From the NCBI GenBank assembly GCA_037952775.1, contig JBANAY010000003.1, positions 31,806,001 through 31,870,000 on the forward strand: a stretch of 64,000 nucleotides of DNA, given 5' to 3'. Positions 47,030 to 58,457 of the stretch are shown here, in pieces (position 1 is the first letter of the stretch; each line of letters opens with the position of its first letter). Made by a program: the position numbers and the translations under genes. Below the pieces are notes generated by a model. The model was not told the DNA's origin. It was given only the letters and a program-made list of their open reading frames with translations, and searched no databases. The stretch is from Clonostachys chloroleuca (Eukaryota; Ascomycota; Sordariomycetes; Hypocreales; Bionectriaceae).

Positions 47030-49206
47030 ATTGGGCCCAGCTTCATTGACGCAAGAGGAGACAAGATTAAATTATCACGTAGTGGGATGGAGGGTCATAC
47101 GAGGGGAGCTTCCTAGGGGCTACACCATTGACCGAAAAATCCAGGCCGATGATGACAATTGAATCAACCCCAGCGGATTCTTAGCTTCAGATCTTCTCCA
47201 CATCCCCCATACTTTGCCTGTTGTCCAGGGTAGGTAGGTGTAGAAAATGTTTCGCTGCGGATCATATCCAAGGAATTGGATGGCGATATATGATTACAAA
47301 TTTCTTTCCCCAAGGCCAAGATCTTATCTCTTCTCTTGATTAATGTATTATTAGCCCTGATCGAGGACCGTGCCTCATTGCTGGACAGACACCCCCCAGG
47401 TTTATCGATGATGTTGGGATGAGCAGGTGGCGCCAATGATAACAAGCGCGCTTATCCATGACGAAGACTTTCAGCGCCCAACAGTCTCTCGCGTACAAAC
47501 TTCCAAAAATGGCTAAATCCCAATAGGCTACCCATCTCAAAGCATTCCCTCGCCCTTCAGAGTCCTACGGTCTTGACACGTAGCTATGTAAGACATGCCT
47601 GTGAAGCACCTCCTTGCTTGGCTGCCTGGGGCCAAAGCGGTGCTAAACTAAGGTAGCCATCCATCAAGGCATCAATCATTTCGATCTGGACAGCCAGTCG
47701 GTGACATAAGGTAAAAGGGGCCGCATGGGGCCAGGCTCCCAATTACTAATGTCTCCGACCATTCCAAGACACCTGGAAGCGGGCCGTAGATGAATGAACG
47801 TCCGGGTCCAGGCAGTTTCACAATGCTCCCAACTCGAGAGGCGTCCATGCGCCTTGCGAGCTGTCACCGCTCCAGGCAATCGTGCATCAATGGCAGGGCG
47901 CGCTGAAGCATGTCTATGTCAAAGGCTTGGTCAAATGAAGTACCATTGGCACGTAGCTGCAGAGACCAATGAGACGTCACTGCCCAACAGCGCGAACCGG
48001 CCGCTCTATGTAACCGTCGCCGAGAGCTCCGATAAACTCACGAGTCTCAATGCGATTGGAAGAGCCAACCGTATGAGACAGATGTATCTAATCAGCACTA
48101 CGGTGACTACTACCAACTGCGATCGGGGTGTGATCGCAACATCTCACCGCTTACTGGCATTATCTATCGGCGGGCGATCAGTTGCCTATCTAACGCTTAG
48201 CAGCCTGCACAGGATTGAGACTCCAAGACCCTATCAGATGAGGGAGGCCTTGGTTATATGATACCACAATGGTGTTTTGTGACAACGTGCCAATCAGGCC
48301 GAGCTCCTGCCTGATTCAGGTGGAGATGCGCCCAAAGGAAATCCGTCACATGAGAGCGCTGCGCAGGGCGCCCTACCTCGCAAGGTTCCTATCGGCTTCC
48401 TAAGCATGATTGTGCATCGATTGCTTGATAATCTGTGACTAGCAGACGGAAGGGGCCCGTAGCGAGTGGATATTCAGCTTGGGAGAATTTTTTTTTTCCA
48501 TCGGGTTTGGTTTTTTGTCACTGCGCTGGCCTTCTCACCAAAAAGATTACTTTTTTTTTTTTTTTTTTTTTCGGGCTTTTTTGGTCATCGGTACGTACCT
48601 ATTAGCTCGCGTTAAATTCGGGCACCGGGATTCATTGACAAACCCGACCTCGGACTCGGACCGTACGGTGACAATCTTTAAAGTCAAGTGACCAACTTAC
48701 CGCCCGCGGAAGAAGCGGAGTCGGCCTAGTGCCGTAACTTGAAATCAGAAGCAGATATCGTAAATGAGTTCAAGGCCGCAGCGTAAAGAGCTATCATTTT
48801 TTTTGGGTCACGAGGACGAATATGATGGAACATGGTTTTTGTTTGAAAATTTTCCTTTTTTTTTCTTCTTTGGTTTAAACTAGTAGTCTAAAAACTCTAT
48901 TAGAGCATAATGTTCCTATGTGTTGATACAGTGAGAATGCCTTCCACTCAACCCTGAGGGAGCGGACTGCTCTGATCCTCCCAGTATGCCCAGGCCATTC
49001 CGTATATCAAATCCTGAGTAGTGTGGTCCTGTAATCCAATATTGTATAATCCGTAAAAAATAAGAATGTATTGAGAAATGAAAAGTGCTTTTTCTAAGCC
49101 AATCCCGCTTAGTGGTATCCGAAAGTCTTAAGTACGCCGATTGTAATGCCATCGCTGAAATGCAGAATCAATAATCATTATATAGTGAGGAGGTGGTCGT
49201 TGTTGT
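47030..49206. other. 2.2-kb intergenic region with poly-T tracts
   Basis: No gene was recognised. The open frames at 47164-47540 and 47794-48261 are not protein-like. Several homopolymer tracts occur: T8-T9 near 48488, a T21 run at 48551-48571 and T-rich stretches near 48800-48870. Confidence 0.45.
48551..48571. repeat. poly-T run (21 nt)
   Basis: An uninterrupted run of 21 T in an intergenic region, a site of likely length polymorphism and assembly error. Confidence 0.95.
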
Positions 49207-49926
49207 TTAGTACACTGAAATGGCAGTCGAGTCCGACTGTTGTGACAGGTACAGACCTCCTTGGAATAATGATCCAGATTCTGATTCTGTGGCCCTCTCG
49301 CCCTTAACTTCGCGCATGGGCATGTGAGGTTGGGGCGGTGATGGTGGCATCGACTCGTCGTCTGAGGAATCGGATTCGTCGACCAGCTCTGGGGGAGGGC
49401 TGGAGTGCGAGTGTGTGCGGACGAGCTCGAGCTGGGCGTAGTCCTCCTCGAGGTTGTCCTCGGTCATCTCTTCCTCGTCGGTGTGGGGAATGTACTTGAT
49501 GGCAGTGGTGGGCGCAGGCTTGCTGGCGACAGGTCGGAGGCTGGGAGTGTTGGTCATGACAATGTCCTCATCCTCATCGTAGTCGTCGTCAGACGAGTCG
49601 GAGTCGTACTCCTCCTCGGGGATGCTCTCGGAGATGTGGATCTGCTGCTTCTGGGAGTTGCTGGAAGCAACGGACTGGTTGAACCACCGCTCCTGCTCAC
49701 GCTCGGCATCGGCAAGCTCCATCATCAAGGTATCGAGGAGGTTGGCATGTCCGACGAGCAGGCGGAGGTCGTGGTCGGGTTGGGCAGCCTCGCGAGAGAG
49801 CTTGGCCCGGGCCTTGTGGGCGAGGTAGTAGGTCTGAGTGATAGACATGTTCTTCTTGAGTGCTGCCTGTCGGAGAGAGTCTTGAGGAGTATGGAAGGAA
49901 ACACTTCGTGTGGTTGTTGTTGCCAT
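49207..49926 (-). CDS. conserved Pezizomycotina acidic protein, unknown function
   Basis: A single exon of 239 aa. The N-terminal 85 residues look conserved and helical: SVSFHTPQDSLRQAALKK, MSITQTYYLAHKARAKL, HDLRLLVGHANLLDTLM and AEREQERWFNQSV. The remainder is disordered, with acidic blocks (YDSDSSDDDYDEDEDIVM) and Pro/Ser-rich stretches. There is no signal peptide or membrane segment. I recall the N-terminal block as widespread in filamentous ascomycetes but know no assigned function. It has a long upstream region, typical of regulated genes. The antisense frame 49405-49950 is a shadow. Confidence 0.85.
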   Translation of the reverse strand: MATTTTRSVSFHTPQDSLRQAALKKNMSITQTYYLAHKARAKLSREAAQPDHDLRLLVGHANLLDTLMMELADAEREQERWFNQSVASSNSQKQQIHISESIPEEEYDSDSSDDDYDEDEDIVMTNTPSLRPVASKPAPTTAIKYIPHTDEEEMTEDNLEEDYAQLELVRTHSHSSPPPELVDESDSSDDESMPPSPPQPHMPMREVKGERATESESGSLFQGGLYLSQQSDSTAISVY

Positions 49927-52900
49927 TGTGAAGAGAAAAAGGCAAGTTAAAGAAAGAGCCGAAGTCGTGTTAATAATAAAAATGGTGTGCTAGTTGGGTT
50001 TCTCCCTTTGGGTGCTTTGAACCTCAATGAGTCAAAGCGATGCCGGGGGGCTAGTTGTGCAACTTGAGCGCTGTAGCCTGTTGGTGGGGCACTTGATAAG
50101 TAGATGCGGCAGGTTGATCGTAACAGGAGCTGGGGATGTTTGCTGTTATAGTGAGTAACAGTTAGAGCTCTTGAAGGTGAAGGTTGGAAGAATCTTGTGA
50201 ATCTGATCTGAATGGTGCTACAAGATTGGGAAGGGGGGCTTGTTTCTTTTTAATATCCAGATGACCCCGTCTGCTGGGCTTCATCGCAGTGTCTTACGAA
50301 TCGCTGAGCGGGCTGCTCGGAATTAGAAATGCTCCAGCCATGGATGTCCGCAGATGTGACTAAAGCCCGGGATTTGATAACCTCACCCCTCTCGCTCTCG
50401 CTATTCAAACCATTAAGACTCATACCGTAGCTGACGGGCCCACTCCGCCCCAAGAAAACCTAGATGGCCGGCATCATCACGCGTCCGAAACCGAACCCAC
50501 AGCACAGTAGTCGTCCGGGTGCTTCCATAATCAAAGCGAACTTAAGGCGTTATGTTGTTATATCCGCCCGGCTCTAAGCCTAGGTTTTCCCTCCTACTGC
50601 CCTTCCGCACTAGTCCATAGGCTTCCAAATACACATTCACATTCATCATCAAAGCGGAGTGACGTTTTACACATCCAAACCCCGACCCAAACCGGCGGGG
50701 TTTGGGAAGCCCGCGGGCCCCTTGCATACATTCCTCTGTGGTTTTAGAATGAATCTGATAATTACAGCCAACACATACACCCGCACAATTGACCGACATC
50801 TTAATTCACCGCTTCACAACAATAGAGGAACAATGCTACCCCAGTCCTTTGCACACCTCCTAGCAGCACTGTCATGTTTTTTTTTTCTTTGTAGCACCAA
50901 AGGTCCTCCATATTGCTAAAATTGGACCAGTTTCGCCTTAAATTTGCTCCCAGCAATGGGGAGCGGAATTCACGGGCAGTAAATTTGGGCATAACGTTAC
51001 GGCTGACAGTGAGGTTGGGCCAATCTTAATGTTTAATGGCCCTCACCATGCTTTGCCTTACTGGGAGTGCTCCTGTTATGTTGCCAATTAAAAAAAAAAC
51101 CAATTATTGCATGTCCCTTGCTTTTCCTCGAATGCGGAGAAATTGTGCGAGCATCGCATGTGGTGTTGGTGCCATGGTTTCTTTGTCTGTATGTCTTTGT
51201 TGATGCTGGGATAGCATAGGCGCCAGGTGTTATTAATTGGCCATGCCCTTGTTCGGGTTTCATTTCATCCTCTTGGAACACGTCTGCCAATGCCAGTGCC
51301 TACGCCCAACCACTGAACACGCACAGCCCAAGTGAGGCTTGTTTGGGTACGCAGGCTGGTGCAAGGGGGGAACATGGAACATTCGGTCTGCCGCCATCCG
51401 CAGCTGATACAGACGCCTCACACATGTGGCTGTTTCCAATAATTGGCCTCCATTTCCCAATTGATGGCCTCCGGCATACGTGTAATTCGAGCCGCAGCCG
51501 TGTGCGGGCTTGTATTATGTTGCCTAACGGAGCCCGCGTAATCTGGCGTACGGACTCTCAACGGGCTCGCGGGGCTCAGAGCCATCCTACGCAAGTCAGG
51601 CACCAGGCCGGGCTCTCGCACAATCCGAGGGATGCGAGCCACCGATAAGGGGTGCATAGGCCTCTGGGTGTGTCTTTAAAATGTGCCTGGAGCTTGGCTG
51701 GGCTCTGCGCATGATTAAATACGCTTCCATGATAGGGCTGATGACAGGGACACACCTCTTGATCCGGTGGATGGGCTCTCTGATTGGAGGGCCATCAGGT
51801 TGACTCATCCATCCTGCTTATATAAAATCTTGCAATTGTAAGCGGCCTGAATAATCAAACAGACTAAAACAGACAAGGTTTGGCACCGTCTGAACCTCGC
51901 TTGATCGCGTTATCGGTGGCTCACATTCCTCGCCTATGTAGGTACCTCCTTGAACGATCACACCCTTCTAGTATCGCCATGTCTCTCCTGCCGTCCCTGG
52001 CGTGGCTCATGATAGAAGTCAGCACACCTCTTTTGGACGTGTGAACAGATCAGCTACAGCTCGATCAAGGTCTTGTGGTTAACTAGGTAGCTGTCGTTGA
52101 TTGGACCCGATCCAGACAGATAATTGAAAAAATGGGGATGCCGCCGGGGTAGATCTATGGGAACCACTTGACACTGAGGATGTATTCTAAAATCCGTGGG
52201 TTTGGCAAAGTCCGCCCTGGACCGGACGTCCTACAAACACTTCCATCGCCCGACATGGGGATGGATGCGTGGGTGATCTACATGCACGGATTTTGGGGAC
52301 GCTGAGCCCTTATTTTGGGACCTCATCCCTCGTTGCTGTTGCAACAGATGCTGCTATATTAAGCGTCTTCCCCAGATCCGTCTGAGCTCGCTAATCCAGC
52401 ATCTCAGGGCCATGCAGTTTATGCATTCAATTAAAATTGTGTGTTTTTCTATTCATGGCTGAGGATTCGTTTCTCCAGCGACTAATCGTGATATCTGATC
52501 ATGCTGAGTAGAAGCAGATTGACTGCTACAGCAATCAATCAGGATTGCGACTGTAACCGCATCTGCTCGCCGTTGGTCTGGTGACACTCTCGCTCTCGCG
52601 AAGTCGGCTCTCTACGTAGTGCCGAGTCTCTCTATGCGGGCTTGTAATCAGATCCGTCACCCGTGGCTTGCTTTTCTTCTGCCGAACTCTTTTACGGTTT
52701 ACCTCTATTCTAGCGCTCCAGCGCCAGCGATTACCGGCTCCCGTAATTCCGAACTGATCCATCCTTTCCCCTCTAATAGCTTCGTGACTCATTATTGGTT
52801 ATGGATGCGTCACTGACCAAATTGCCGAGCTGCCCACAGTCCGAAAGCGAAGTGACGTAGATACGCTCATACCGTTAAAGAAATGCCCCTCGATTTCCCG

Positions 52901-55243
52901 GCCGTACAAATCAATTACCAAGCGTATTTGGCGATGAGTGTCAATATCAAATCTTTAGTAGACGCAATTGTGCCAACAGACCGATTTCACCTACGTCAAT
53001 AATCCCTGCCTCAAGTAGTCTAAATCATTCAGCGCACGCCATGCCGCCGCTAACATACATCTGCATTCATTTCTGTAAGCATCGCGATGTCCGTGGCGCA
53101 GCCAGCCCTAAATTTTTTGGGTGTTTTAATTTATATCTCATATCTAATTCGCATGGCGTACATTCTCATGAAAACATTAATTCTGACGAAATCATCTAAC
53201 ACAATACCACAATTTCGAGGATGTCAATGACTTGGATCATACCGTCGATTGTTCCATCGCACAATTGCAAAATTATCGTCTCCCTGAACCTTCCGATGAT
53301 CTTACATGCCTGGCTCGCTACTACGACAAAAGGGCGGGAACAGCGAGGCGAATTCTGAATGCAACCGCATGATAGGTATACGGCAGCGGGTATTACAGAT
53401 ACCCGTCGCTGCGAATTTTGGCTGCTGACACCCCCAATGTCAAGGATGCTAATGTATGCAGTAATAGCCGATCGACCGGCTCGTCTAATAAGCGAGCATG
53501 CTGCATCAGCACTCACGCACGCATCGTCGTCAACATGTGCTCGGATGTCGGCATAGCATGTAGGCTCCAGGGTCCCAAATATTTCTCTGCCGTCGTTATT
53601 TCCGAGCTTCGCCGATTCAACCACCAGACACATTATCTCCGTCAGCGCTGCGTCTACGGGATATCAAGGGTCCCTTTGCAAGACCATATACCAATCGATC
53701 TCAAGATATTCCAAACCGTATCACTCGTCCTGCTCCCAGGGTCTAATTGAAGACTCTGGACTAGCTTGGGCCACCCGTTTGCGCTGGTGGATCATCAGGG
53801 GATTGGTGGTACCATGTGGATGGTGTGCATATGCTTCCATACGCCCTCTGGAAGCCGAGATGTCTCCGCAGTCCGCACCTCCGTTCAGGCACCGGATTTG
53901 AGAGGCAACAGGCCCTCATTCCCGGCCGATGGGAGTGTTGTACGCCTTCGTGCCCAGCAAGGATAACACCTCGGGATTGAACAATGGGAAACGAGTTCTC
54001 CGAAGCAACGAGAGCCGGGCTTCCCGGTCCTGGAAAGGAGCGTTCTGCGTGTGATCTGCTCCCGCATACCCCTGCGTCCTGCCCCAGGTTCAGACCTCAT
54101 CGGAGTGTTAGACAGTCTCGAGGATCCCTTTGGCTCGACACTGGTGGGTCAGTGGTTTGTTAGTTGCAGCTACACACGATCTCTCAGAAAAGAGCTAGTG
54201 CCTGAGTCGGCGCCGGTCGAGCGAACCCTCTCCGAGTACGGCCGCTATCGTGATCACTTGACTTTAAAGATTATCACCGTACGGTCCCAAACCATGCCGT
54301 AAAGTCGAACTAGATCTAGAGAGGCGATTACGTGACACATGACAATCAGTAGGTGGTTTATTGATCTGCAACACTCGCCGACCACCGTTAACACCCGAAT
54401 CAGTGAGACCCGAGAATTTCGTCAATGCCTGTCTAACACTAAGTCAAATCCAAGCTTTTAGTCTATTTCACAAATTTTGCATGGCCTACCGAGATCCTAA
54501 CGTTCTGCATGCAGTCCTGTTTTTGGCTGCAGCCAAGTGTACTACCTGGTGAGAGGCCGTAGGTGGGTAAATGAAGTCGCTCCCAAAACATCTAACAGAA
54601 GAGTGGTTATGAACACCTACTTTCTACCATACATAGAGAGATTCAATAGCATAAAACGAAATAAATTAACAATGTACGTGATATTACCTCTTTAAGTATG
54701 TATTATTGGCACTTAATAATCTGACAATACCGTTCGCACACTCAATAATAAGCAGCTTAATGTTCAAGTGCCTTAATTTCAATGTCACCCACTTATCAGG
54801 TACAGCTATTACTCCAAATTTAGTGCCCGTCACCTTGTTCGTCATACCAAATTGAACTTCACCTCCACCCTCGCGTTGGTGCCTACCCTATACATCTACT
54901 CACCCTCGGCTTCCAAGTGCTCTCTCCTCATTGAGTGTCGAGCTCTCAACTAGCCGGCTGGATTGAGTGGTTATGTTGTTAAAATAATTGTTTAGAAGTG
55001 TATGGGTGTCGAATTCCCTCCCGGGTGTTAGGGGTTCAATTATCCGTGGCAGGCAAAAGATTTCCGAAAGTGCTTCAACTTAGCGGGTCCTGACGTTAAA
55101 TATTTAAGTCCAAGATGCTCATGATATTATGTTACGCATGGTAATCAAATTCTACGCAATTTTAGAGACAAATCTCCTTCCAGTGCACAAGACTATACCA
55201 CCAACTTAAATTTATGTGTAAATAATAAGTGCCAATATTCAAG
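49927..55243. other. 5.3-kb gene desert
   Basis: Only short, overlapping open frames on both strands, none with family motifs. The left 600 bp are promoter DNA of the acidic protein. The middle (51-54.5 kb) has ordinary base composition without visible repeats. The last 600 bp (54.6-55.24 kb) are A/T-rich and bounded by a 12-bp inverted repeat. The frame at 54361-54552 (DPNVLHAVLFLAAAK) vaguely recalls C-terminal regions of fungal regulators but is too short to call. Confidence 0.45.
54701..55240. repeat. A/T-rich segment with 12-bp terminal inverted repeat, MITE-like
   Basis: TATTGGCACTTA at about 54705-54716 is matched in inverse by TAAGTGCCAATA at about 55226-55237. They enclose roughly 500 bp of A/T-rich DNA. 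The right arm ends just before the start codon of the ABM gene. No target-site duplication was confirmed, so chance pairing in A/T-rich DNA is possible. Confidence 0.25.
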
Positions 55244-55817
55244 ATGGCACCCATCGAGTTGGCAGCCGTCATTACACCCAAGCCTGGCCAGGCCGAGAAA
55301 GTGAGTCGCTAAACGAAATCGGCATAAAAGCCACCGATGAGCCGACGACTAAATAGCGAGTGATTAGTTTCTTGTATTATTCGACAAATGTGTTCAATAT
55401 GTACAGGCCAATGAGCCGTATGTGCTTCGGTATGAGCTGCACAAGGGAATCAAGGAGTTAAACGGAAACGAACGATTTGTGGTTCTCGAGAAGTACGTCT
55501 TTGGAACAAATATGCTTGTTTCAACACCCCCATATCTGACAACGGCGCGAATACAGGTATGAAAGCAAAGAAGCGATGGACAAGCACATGCAGGCGCCGC
55601 CAGTTCAGGAAATGGTTAACATCCTCGGAGAAGGTAATTTAGCCGATACACAAGTTATCATGACGACTAAAGGACCTGGGATTGCTTCTAGATTGTAGCA
55701 CAAGTACCTGCAATCCAGACGCGAGGCCGTTGGGTTGTGAGTGTGATGGAAGAGGTTGAAGAGATGCCAGCAACCGCAGCGTTTGGGCCTCTCTTCATCT
55801 GGGACGTGTGTCGATGA
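55244..55817 (+). CDS. ABM-domain (antibiotic biosynthesis monooxygenase-like) protein
   Basis: A small dimeric alpha/beta-barrel protein of the ABM superfamily, which includes cofactor-free oxygenases and related stress proteins. It is hidden from simple ORF searches because it lies in four short exons: 55244-55300, 55368-55492, 55557-55633 and 55699-55817, giving 125 aa. Translation starts APIELAAVITPKPGQAEK, then FDKCVQYVQANEPYVLRYEL, FVVLEKYESKEAMDKHMQA and PPVQEMVNILGE, and ends AAFGPLFIWDVCR. The spacing beta-strand / helix / YEL / FVVLEKY-S-EA-HM is the ABM pattern. All introns are 63-67 nt with proper ends and every junction keeps frame. No biosynthetic cluster is adjacent, so the substrate is unknown. 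It is the last intact gene before the repeat field. Confidence 0.82.
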
Positions 55818-56159
55818 GTGTCCTTTCGGCCCATTTTGTGTATAGAACGATCTGCCACAGACGGGGCTTATATGCTCATGCCAAGTGGATGTTAGAACGA
55901 CAGGGACTGCAAAAGTGTTTTAACCAGACTTTCCCTAATACAGGCCACGATATTGATAGGTAAAAGGTAGTTAACAATCATTATAATAAATTATTGAGCA
56001 ATTATTAGGGAATATTATCTGCTCACTATTACACAATATGAAGCATAATAATATAACTGGCAGCCGCATTAATTCTGTGATGCATTTACAAGGGTCTCAC
56101 TTCACAACCGACGACTCGAACGAATGCTTCTTATATCCTGGTCGCACCACACCAATCGC

Positions 56160-56455
56160 ATTCAATGGTCGCGCATTAGATCTTATATACATCCTCGCGG
56201 CTGCCGAAGCGATGGCCCGCTTCACCCTGTGCCAATATGCAACGATGATTGGTTGGGTTCCAGTAACTCTCCTCCTGTACACATCCTCGCGGCTAGTGAA
56301 GCGATAACCCGCTTCACCCTGTGCCAATACCGGAGAGTGTTTTGATAGAAAGATAAGACAAAAGAAGATGTCAGACCCAACAAGCGCCAATATCCAACGA
56401 TGATTGTTGGGTTCCAGTAACTCTTCTTGTACACAGACTCGCGGCTGCCTTTGCT
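56160..56455. repeat. 85-90 bp tandem repeat, cluster A
   Basis: About three degenerate copies of a unit with the core GATTGGTTGGGTTCCAGTAAC, followed by ATCCTCGCGGCTGC, then a GATAACCCGCTTC-like stretch and CTGTGCCAATA. The copies make artefact frames that all translate to text such as VTGTQPII. The same unit recurs as cluster B near 58 kb. Confidence 0.85.
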
Positions 56456-57001
56456 CAACTACAATTCGGGTTTCACTCAGTGTGCCGACTGCCTTAGCAG
56501 CACCTACGAGCTTATGATCGCTTGTGCCAACCTTTGGCCAAGTTGAGATCTCTACCTGATTCAACTGGTCATTGTTGATAATAAGCGCTACTGTCACTCC
56601 CTGCTGTTTTCCCTGGCTGTTATACCCCTTTTGATGGTGAGTTTTTTGTGCTGCTGCTCGACCCATTGGCCTATTATAACAGGGGGCTTCTACGCCCTGT
56701 GCCCAAGGGGAACGTGACCGACGTCAAACAATACAGCAATAATAATAACAACAGAGGGGCTTCTCTTGCCGACGGGAACCTTTGATTTTCCCGGTGATAA
56801 TGCGTCTCGTTCCTCTCGCTTTTATTGCTTGGGGTTTAACGAATTAGATTCGATAATTGAGGCTGTGGTATAGAAGTCTGATCAATCTTATTCTTGGGCT
56901 GCGTATGCGATACGCCCCCTCCGCGATGAGAATGAATTGTTGTGTAAGGGGGGACAGAACCGGTACGACCTTCGATGGCGATGAGTTTGAAGGTTGATTG
57001 A

Positions 57002-57022
57002 ATTGTTGGTACTTAGGAATTT

Positions 57023-57067
<45 letters not shown>

Positions 57068-57090
57068 AGCTGCTGTATAACTGCACAGAT
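57002..57090. repeat. dispersed repeat copy 1 (TTAGGAATT ... GTATAACTG)
   Basis: The first of four copies of an 80-90 bp element; the others are near 58305-58392, 59655-59735 and 59818-59885. Each has TTAGG(A/G)ATTCCC, a pyrimidine tract, then AGC(T)GC(C/T)GTATA(A/G)CTG. In this copy the pyrimidine tract has grown to a 40-T run. Confidence 0.75.
57026..57065. repeat. poly-T run (40 nt)
   Basis: Forty consecutive T. Sister copies of the surrounding repeat carry only 4-5 T here, so this is an expanded simple repeat and not a poly-A tail of a retrocopy. Confidence 0.95.
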
Positions 57091-57132
57091 GATGACGACA
57101 GTAACGGCAAGGAGTCACCCCTCACCTATCCC

Positions 57133-57520
57133 TCCCCTCCCTATCCAGAGCGTTCAGTTGGCTGATGTGGTCTGATAGTGGGCAGGTGAACCTCTGGTGG
57201 GCGATATCGGTCGCGAATTATGCTGGACAGGGCCGTGAGAAGATCTCTTCCCCCTCTCTCCCCACCCAGACTGTTTAGCTGGCTGGTGTGGTCTGACAGC
57301 GGGCAGGTGAACCTCTGGTGGGCGATGAACCCCTACCCAGAGCATTCAGTTGGCTGGTATGGTCTGTCAATAGACAGGCGAACCTCTGGTGGGCGATATC
57401 GGCTGCGGAGAATTATGCTGGAGGGGGCTGTGAGAAGATATCTCCCCCCCAACCTCGAGCATTTAGTTGGCTGGTGTGATCTGATGATGAGCAGACGAGC
57501 CTCTGGTGGGCGATGTCGGC
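57133..57520. repeat. four-copy GC-rich tandem repeat
   Basis: Four imperfect copies of a 75-130 bp unit begin near 57135, 57266, 57340 and 57452. The shared core is TTAGTTGGCTGGTGTGGTCT followed by a variable ATGAGCAG-like stretch and GAACCTCTGGTGGGCGAT. Some copies add a trailer GAATTATGCTGGA plus GAGAAGAT. No coding role was recognised. Confidence 0.85.
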
Positions 57521-57614
57521 TGTGAATCTTGCTGGGGATGGCCGTGGAAAGATCAGCTACTGAGTGCTGGAGGGGGTTGTGAGAATATGGGATGCTGTGT
57601 GTTAGAGACGGCCG

Positions 57615-57870
57615 GCGGATTATGATATATATGTCTAAGAACTCCTGGCGTCTTAAGGAGACAGGGGGCTTTCGGTGTGGCTTGAGGAGCGAGACGGTCG
57701 GAATACTCGAGAGGAAGTAGACGGCCGGCCGAGAATATTGAATACTGAGTGCTAGAGAGCGGCCGGCGAATCATGATAGATGTCTAAAAACTCCTGGCGT
57801 CTTAAGGAGACAGGAAGCCTTCGGCGCGACTTGAGGGGCTGAAAGTATTTGGAAGAATGAAGTTCGTGGG
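57615..57870 (-). pseudogene. two tandem fragments of a DEAH-box helicase N-terminal region
   Basis: On the minus strand the copy at about 57870-57760 reads KYFQPLKSRR, then RLPVSLRRQEFLDIYHDS, the segment just before motif I of DEAH-box RNA helicases. A second, more decayed copy lies at about 57700-57615. Neither continues into the ATP-binding motif; the sequence instead runs into GC-rich repeat DNA. The same segment recurs inside the longer helicase relic at 60.3 kb. Confidence 0.75.
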
Positions 57871-57954
57871 GACGCAGAGGAGAAGGATAGAGAATGTCTT
57901 CTTGTTGATATGAATAAACGAGGACGAACGTTAATCCAATGCCAGTACTGTTAA

Positions 57955-58262
57955 TATCTAACGATGATTGGTTGGGTTCCAGTAACCCTTCTTGTATATA
58001 TCCTCGCGGCTGCCGGAAGTGATAACCCAGCTTCTTCCTGTGCTAATATCCGATGATTGGTTGGGTTCCAGTAACTCCTCTTGGATATATCCTCGCGGCT
58101 GCCGGAAGTGATAACCCAGCTTCTTCCTGTGCTAATATCCGATGATTGGTTGGGTTCCAGTAACTCCTCTTATATATCCTCGGGCTGCTGAAGTGATAAC
58201 CCAGCTTCTCCCGATAACTGGTTGGGTTCCAGTAACTCCTCTTGTAAATATCCTTGCGGCTG
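57955..58262. repeat. 85-90 bp tandem repeat, cluster B
   Basis: Four copies of the same unit as cluster A at 56.2 kb, starting near 57960, 58047, 58138 and 58208. The first two are almost identical and the last two are shortened, which shows recent local duplication followed by decay. Confidence 0.9.
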
Positions 58263-58457
58263 CTGAAGGCAAACTGGTATGACCTTCGATGGTGAGATTC
58301 TGAAGGTTGGTTGAATTCTTGGTGTTTAGGAATCCACCCTCCCTTATTATCAGCAGCTGCCGTATAACTGTATAGCTCTCTCACTTACTGCTTTCACTCA
58401 GTGTGGTAGGTTTGTTCCCCAAGTTTTCGAGGTCGGACTTTAAGTGCAATATACTCG

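Noticed and set aside
47794..48261. 155-codon plus-strand frame
   Set aside because: No recognisable domain, poor codon bias, no splice context.
53196..53633. 145-codon minus-strand frame
   Set aside because: No motif, random-like composition, and overlapping plus frames equally long.
54361..54552. Fragment of a fungal transcription-factor domain
   Set aside because: Only one short phrase (VLHAVLFLAA) is reminiscent; no further segments found around it.
56097..56666. 189-codon minus-strand frame with repeated VTGTQPII
   Set aside because: Translation of the 85-90 bp tandem repeat, not a protein.
57026..57065. Poly-A tail of a retrotransposed copy
   Set aside because: Sister copies of the same repeat have a short T tract at this exact place, so it is a local expansion.
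56844..57125. Poly-Lys protein on the minus strand
   Set aside because: Made by the 40-T run inside a repeat copy; no conserved sequence on either side.
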